From: Acanthamoeba lenticulata
Taxonomy: Eukaryota; Discosea; Longamoebia; Acanthamoebidae
Direction: 5' to 3'
Length of the DNA stretch: 11,848 nt
NCBI GenBank assembly: GCA_002179805.1
Contig: NAVB01000934.1
Span: 1 to 11,848 of the forward strand
A program made the position numbers and the translations under genes. A model generated the notes under the pieces. It ran no database searches and was not told the DNA's origin. It saw only the letters and a program-made list of their open reading frames with translations. This document shows, piece by piece, positions 8,528 to 11,848 of the stretch. Numbering within the stretch: the stretch's first letter is position 1; each line of letters opens with the position of its first letter.

Positions 8528-8744
8528 GGGACATGGGTCCGACTTGCAATAATCGCAACAATCGCAATAAACGCAATAAACGCAATTTTTATTTAAAAAA
8601 ATCGCAATAAACGCAATAATCGCAATTTTCTTGCGAAAAAATTGCAATCTTCTTGCTAGATAAAGGCGTTTACAACGCAGGGCCAAACGCGATTATTGCG
8701 ATTATTGCAATTATTGCAATTATTGCGTTTTTCGACCCATGACC
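8528..8744. mobile_element. 217-bp MITE-like element with GG(A/T)CATGGGTC terminal inverted repeats
   Basis: The left end reads GGACATGGGTC (8529-8539). The right end, 8734-8744, is its reverse complement with one mismatch. TTG lies immediately outside each end (8526-8528 and 8745-8747), so it could be a 3-bp target duplication; the short match may be chance. The interior is filled with 9-bp units in both orientations and contains arm B'. The same end motif occurs at 6379, 7037 and 7115, which suggests several copies in this spacer. The element encodes nothing. Confidence 0.5.
8562..8690 (-). repeat. Arm B' of the second inverted repeat
   Basis: This is the partner of 6787-6914 in inverted orientation. 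Its high-identity 70-bp part is 8621-8690. It lies inside the small TIR-bounded element 8528-8744. Confidence 0.9.
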
Positions 8745-8750
8745 TTGGTT

Positions 8751-8967
8751 GTTTGCGCGCCTCCTCTTCAACATTTGGACCTCCACGTCCGCCTCAAGGT
8801 GCTTGAGTTCATCAACTCCGCTGCCATGGTAAAATATTGTGATGCTTAACATGCACATTCCCCGCATGCAATGCCCAACCCACTCACTGGCAAACATGGA
8901 TGACGAAGAGAACAAGGCCAAGCTGCTGAGCGAGGCGGGAATGCAACTGGTGATTTCCCATACGTAA
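8751..8967 (+). pseudogene. Coding-like fragment, helical (possible armadillo/FH3-type), abutting the repeat element
   Basis: Two short stretches look coding on the + strand. Positions 8751-8828 include LDLHVRLKVLEFINSAAM and end at a GTAAAA donor. Positions 8911-8949 give NKAKLLSEAGMQL after an AG at 8909-8910; the unspliced frame reads MDDEEN just upstream and stops at 8967. The pattern resembles armadillo-type repeats such as the FH3 region of formins, but the match is short and from memory. There is no start, no other domain and no continuation on either side, so it is probably a remnant of a gene broken up around the repeat island. It may be chance. Confidence 0.25.
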
Positions 8968-9089
8968 ACGAAGGTGCGCATCCTGTGTTTTGCGTGGCAG
9001 GAACGTGTTACACAAGAAAAAATGGGAACGTTTTGAACAACCAAGAAAAAAATACAAACTTTTGGTTGCCTTGGCAAAAAGACAGGCTG
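8968..9089 (-). other. 3' flank of the CH-coiled coil-PH gene
   Basis: This short spacer follows the stop codon of the minus-strand gene and contains several A and T runs. I see no additional gene and no clear canonical polyadenylation signal. Confidence 0.5.
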
Positions 9090-11681
9090 TCAGTTTGGTT
9101 GACCGTGGGGCGAGCTGGGTGGCCTTGGTGAAGTTGGGTCAGGGGATGCCTTGTCCTCGGACACGACTTTAACGCCAACAGCCTTCTTTTTTGCCTCCTT
9201 AATGTCCTTCATCCAGTCCTTCATGTCGTCAAGCTTCATGGCGGCGAGATTGTACTGCTGCTTGCCGGAATCAAGCTGGAAGCCGTAGTTTTTCTTCCCC
9301 TAAAAATTGCTAGAGGTGAGCATCTTCAACAAACGCGTCAATGAGGCTCAGGCGAGTACTTGATCCAGTTCATAGACACGGCACTGCTCACAGTAAATGA
9401 TACCATCGGGGCGAGCCTCAGTAAAGGCTTTCTCATCTTTGTAGTACGAGAGGAAGTTGTCCTGCAAGACGAAATATCTGCACGGCACATGCATGTGTGT
9501 CATTATGAACACAGACCTCAGGCTAAGGTAAAGGTGTACCTTTTCTTCCACTTAGAGGTTCCGAGCACAGCAGACTTTTCGAGCTTGTAGAGGTAGCCTT
9601 TCTTTTGAACCTTGGCCAGCATGCCCTGCACCTTCTTCATCTGGGCGATGCGGGCCTTCTCCGCTTCATCGAGCATTCGTTCCTTTTCTTCCTGAGCCCT
9701 TCGCAGCGCTGCATGGGAGAGTGGTCGGTGCATCAACCGCCGTCATCGCACACACATCATGCACATCAGTCAGAGCTCTCCCTCCCCTCCCAACACACAC
9801 ACACACACACATGCACAGACCAGCACACGCCTACCATCAGCCTTCTCTCGTCCCGCCTGGGTCAGGGAAGTAGCCATGAGCTCCTTGAGCTGATCAAGCT
9901 CCTCCTCCAGATCCTTGATCCGTTGCAGGAGAAGGGTCTTCTCTTCATCCGCTTCGGCCCTGTTGAACAGGTCGTGAAGAAGCAGCAGAAAGGAGAGTAT
10001 TTACACATTCAGGCGTTGACGTTGGACTACCGAAAGGCAAAGGGCAGAGAAAGGATTCCTAACGAACCTGGTCTCTTCCAGTTCCGCCCGAGTCTCCTCG
10101 AGCTCCTGCTCTGCGGCCTGGCGAGCCTCGCGTTCCTCCTCCAACTGGCGACGAAGGTCGGCATTTTCAGCCTTTAGCCGGCGGATCTCTTCTTCGAACT
10201 CCTCAATCCGACGTCTTTCGGCTGCCAGGTCGCCCCTCGCGTTCTCCAGATCGCGAGCCAGCTTTTCTCTGAAAAAGGGGGGAAACAAAACAAAAACAAA
10301 ACCAATCAAAAGGCGTAACGCAGGGGGCTTGCCTGCAGAGGGGCGGCGGTGACAGGGGGGGGGGGTTTGGGGTTGAGAGGGGAGGGCGAGGAGGACGACG
10401 ACGAACCGTTGGGCGGTCTCATCAGCAAGACGCGAGGACAGGTCGAGCTTGTCGCGTGAGAGTGATTCGACCTCGAGGGCCAGCCGATCCTTGTCGGAAC
10501 GCTCCGACGCGAGAGCAGCTTCAAGCTGATCGCGCTGACGGGTGAGAGCATCGCGATCCTGCAGAGCCGCCTCCAGGCGCCCGCTAAGCTCACGAGCCTC
10601 CTGGGACTTGGCTTCCAAATCGCTGGCCAGACGCTCGGCCCGCTCTGCGAGCTGCTCGCGTTCGCCCGATACGCGTGACAAGGTCTCCTCGACAGAGCCG
10701 AGCCGTTCGTGCAGCGTGGAGATCTGTTTCTCCTCTTCGGTAGGTCCCATTTGAGGATACTGCGTGAAGAGGGTGGCCACGAAGGCCAGGTTCAGGCGCG
10801 GGTTGCCGCTCACGATTTCCTTGGGCGTGATGAACTTGAGGCACCCAATGCGCTCCGCAAACTGCGCGCGCGCACACACACACACACCACAAGCGACACG
10901 TGCCAGTTACACCACCCCATGCGCGTGAGCCCAAAACAGAAAAGCAGCTCTCGCGCACACACACACACACACAAGATCAATCAAGCCAAGTGGCGGGTTG
11001 GGGGATGTTCCCGTAACTCTCTCTCTCTCTCTCTCTCTATCCAGCTGCTTTAGCTCGAGGTGAATAAGAGGGGGAGGGGAGGAGGAAGAGGAGGAGGAAA
11101 CAAGAACCTGGCAGACCACCTCGGCGCGCTTGAGGGGATCCGAGAGCGCCAGTGCAGCCTGGACTTCGTGCTTCGGGCACTTCTCGGGCTCCAGTTGGGA
11201 GAGGAGGGTCAGGTACCGCTCTGAGTCCTGCTCGCCCAGCAATATAGTTAAGACGAGAAGGAGGATGAGGAGGAGGAGGAGAAGGACGAGGGAGGGAGGG
11301 AGGGAAAAAGAAGAAGGAACCTGGAGATCTCGCGACCAATTCGTGACTGTATGAGAGGAACCGGCGTTGGCGAGGTGGTAGTTGAACCAGCGGAAGAGCA
11401 TTTGCTCGGGAGGAATGTCGATGAAGCCTTCCCCCTTGGATAGGTTGGCCGCCACGAGAGCGAGCAAGCTCTTCTTGATAATTTGCCACAGGAGGCCGAG
11501 CACGAGGTGGGGAGTTCCTTCCAGGAGGTCCTTCCCGCCGATGTTGACCACACTGCACCCAAGCTTGATGGCGGCTTGAATGCACAGATCGTGGTTCTCG
11601 TTCTTTTCGTACGGGTTGGTTGCCTTTAGATGGAGCTTAGATTCGTTGATGGTGCCCGGAAAGCCAGCATTAATTAATTTA
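9090..11681 (-). CDS. Fimbrin-type CH domain protein with coiled coil and C-terminal PH domain (5'-partial)
   Basis: Minus-strand exons in order: 11681-11321, 11227-11108, 10861-10407, 10268-10068, 9959-9835, 9708-9540, 9477-9360 and 9299-9090. Their phases close to about 586 residues, with TGA at 9092-9090. Residues 1-75 are the second half of a CH1 domain (KLINAGFPGTINE, GCSVVNIGGKDLLEG, LVLGLLWQIIKKSLL). A complete CH2 follows (PPEQMLFRWFNYHLANAG to NPRLNLAFVATLF, about 88-195). Both are worded as in plastin/fimbrin actin-binding domain 1. Residues about 200-455 are a charged heptad-type coiled coil. A PH domain covers about 457-555 (GYLYKLEKS, WKKRYFVLQ, YGFQLDSG, closing helix with Trp in KDWMKDI), followed by a Ser/Pro tail. 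The basic WKKR at strand 2 fits phosphoinositide binding. The role is probably to crosslink or anchor actin at membranes (inference). The first half of CH1 is absent. It is either beyond the window edge or lost; a start at 11731 (MAQLV) would need a 36-bp intron. Confidence 0.88.
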
Positions 11682-11757
11682 CTGGGGTGTGTGGTGGTGT
11701 GAAAAAAATGAGAAAACACAAGCTGGGCCATTAGCTAGTGGAGCGGCGCCACACCAC

Positions 11758-11848
11758 GCACGCGGCACAAAAATGACAAAATATTGGTTATTTATAAAAT
11801 ATCACAAGTCATAATATTATCATTTATTATTATTATAAATATTAAATG
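11758..11848. other. Extremely AT-rich window end with TATA-like motif
   Basis: The last ~90 bp are mostly A/T (ATTATT, TTATTATTATT runs), unlike the GC-rich genes. On the minus strand TATAAATA lies at 11796-11789, about 58 bp upstream of an ATG at 11731, directly followed by ACCAAT. This could be a promoter of the minus-strand gene, part of a long AT-rich intron, or unrelated flank. Nothing distinguishes these from sequence alone. Confidence 0.35.

Noticed and set aside
6770..8732. CRISPR array
   Set aside because: The repeats are 9-bp degenerate units without spacers of regular length, and the window is clearly eukaryotic with introns.
6215..9089. Retrotransposon or autonomous transposon in the spacer
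   Set aside because: No reverse transcriptase, integrase or transposase motif could be read in any frame; only inverted repeats and satellite sequence are present.
11682..11731. ATG at 11731 as the true start of the CH-PH gene, with a 36-bp intron
   Set aside because: The phase would fit, but the intron would be shorter than any firmly supported one here (51 bp minimum) and half the CH1 domain would be missing. It is kept only as an alternative.
1..11848. tRNA or rRNA genes
   Set aside because: No cloverleaf with A- and B-box pattern and no conserved rRNA segment was noticed on either strand by eye; a tRNA scan was not possible.

Overview
This window is eukaryotic nuclear DNA. The genes are split by many short GT-AG introns (mostly 50-250 bp). 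The exons are GC-rich. The introns are rich in pyrimidine runs and microsatellites such as (CT)n, (AC)n and (TTTCTA)n. Intergenic distances are small. The proteins belong to eukaryotic signalling and cytoskeleton families: a STE20-type pseudokinase, a Rab GTPase and a fimbrin-type CH protein with a PH domain. The combination suggests a compact protist genome, and an amoebozoan of the Acanthamoeba kind is my best guess. That guess rests on gene style and was not tested against any database.

Layout. Positions 1-955 (+) hold four in-phase exons of an unrecognised protein, open at the left edge. Positions 1189-4859 (+) hold a long gene: a low-complexity Ser/Gln/Gly-rich N-terminus, a kinase fold whose active-site motifs are all degenerate (closest in pattern to STRAD/OSR1), a Ser/Glu/Asp-rich linker and an unrecognised C-terminal domain. 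The 1-955 exons can be spliced to it in frame and may be its N-terminus. Only 77 bp later a complete 199-residue Rab GTPase starts (4937-6214, +), cut into 11 exons, several of them microexons. Positions 9090-11681 (-) hold a gene for part of CH1, a complete CH2, a long coiled coil and a C-terminal PH domain. It converges on the Rab gene and is 5'-incomplete or 5'-truncated.

The spacer between the two convergent genes (about 6215-9089) has a different composition. It holds a repeat island built from a 9-bp unit (TTGCGTTTA and variants) in both orientations. It also holds a 47-48 bp inverted-repeat pair 1.6 kb apart, a second inverted pair of about 129 bp with a different order, and a 217-bp MITE-like element with short terminal inverted repeats. 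A short coding-like fragment on the + strand abuts this element. No transposase was recognised. The last ~90 bp of the window are extremely AT-rich.

The three identifiable genes could all act in membrane and cortex signalling (Rab trafficking, actin bundling linked to phosphoinositide membranes, a kinase-fold scaffold), but nothing in the sequence shows that they work together. All exon boundaries were derived by hand from splice motifs and reading-frame phase.
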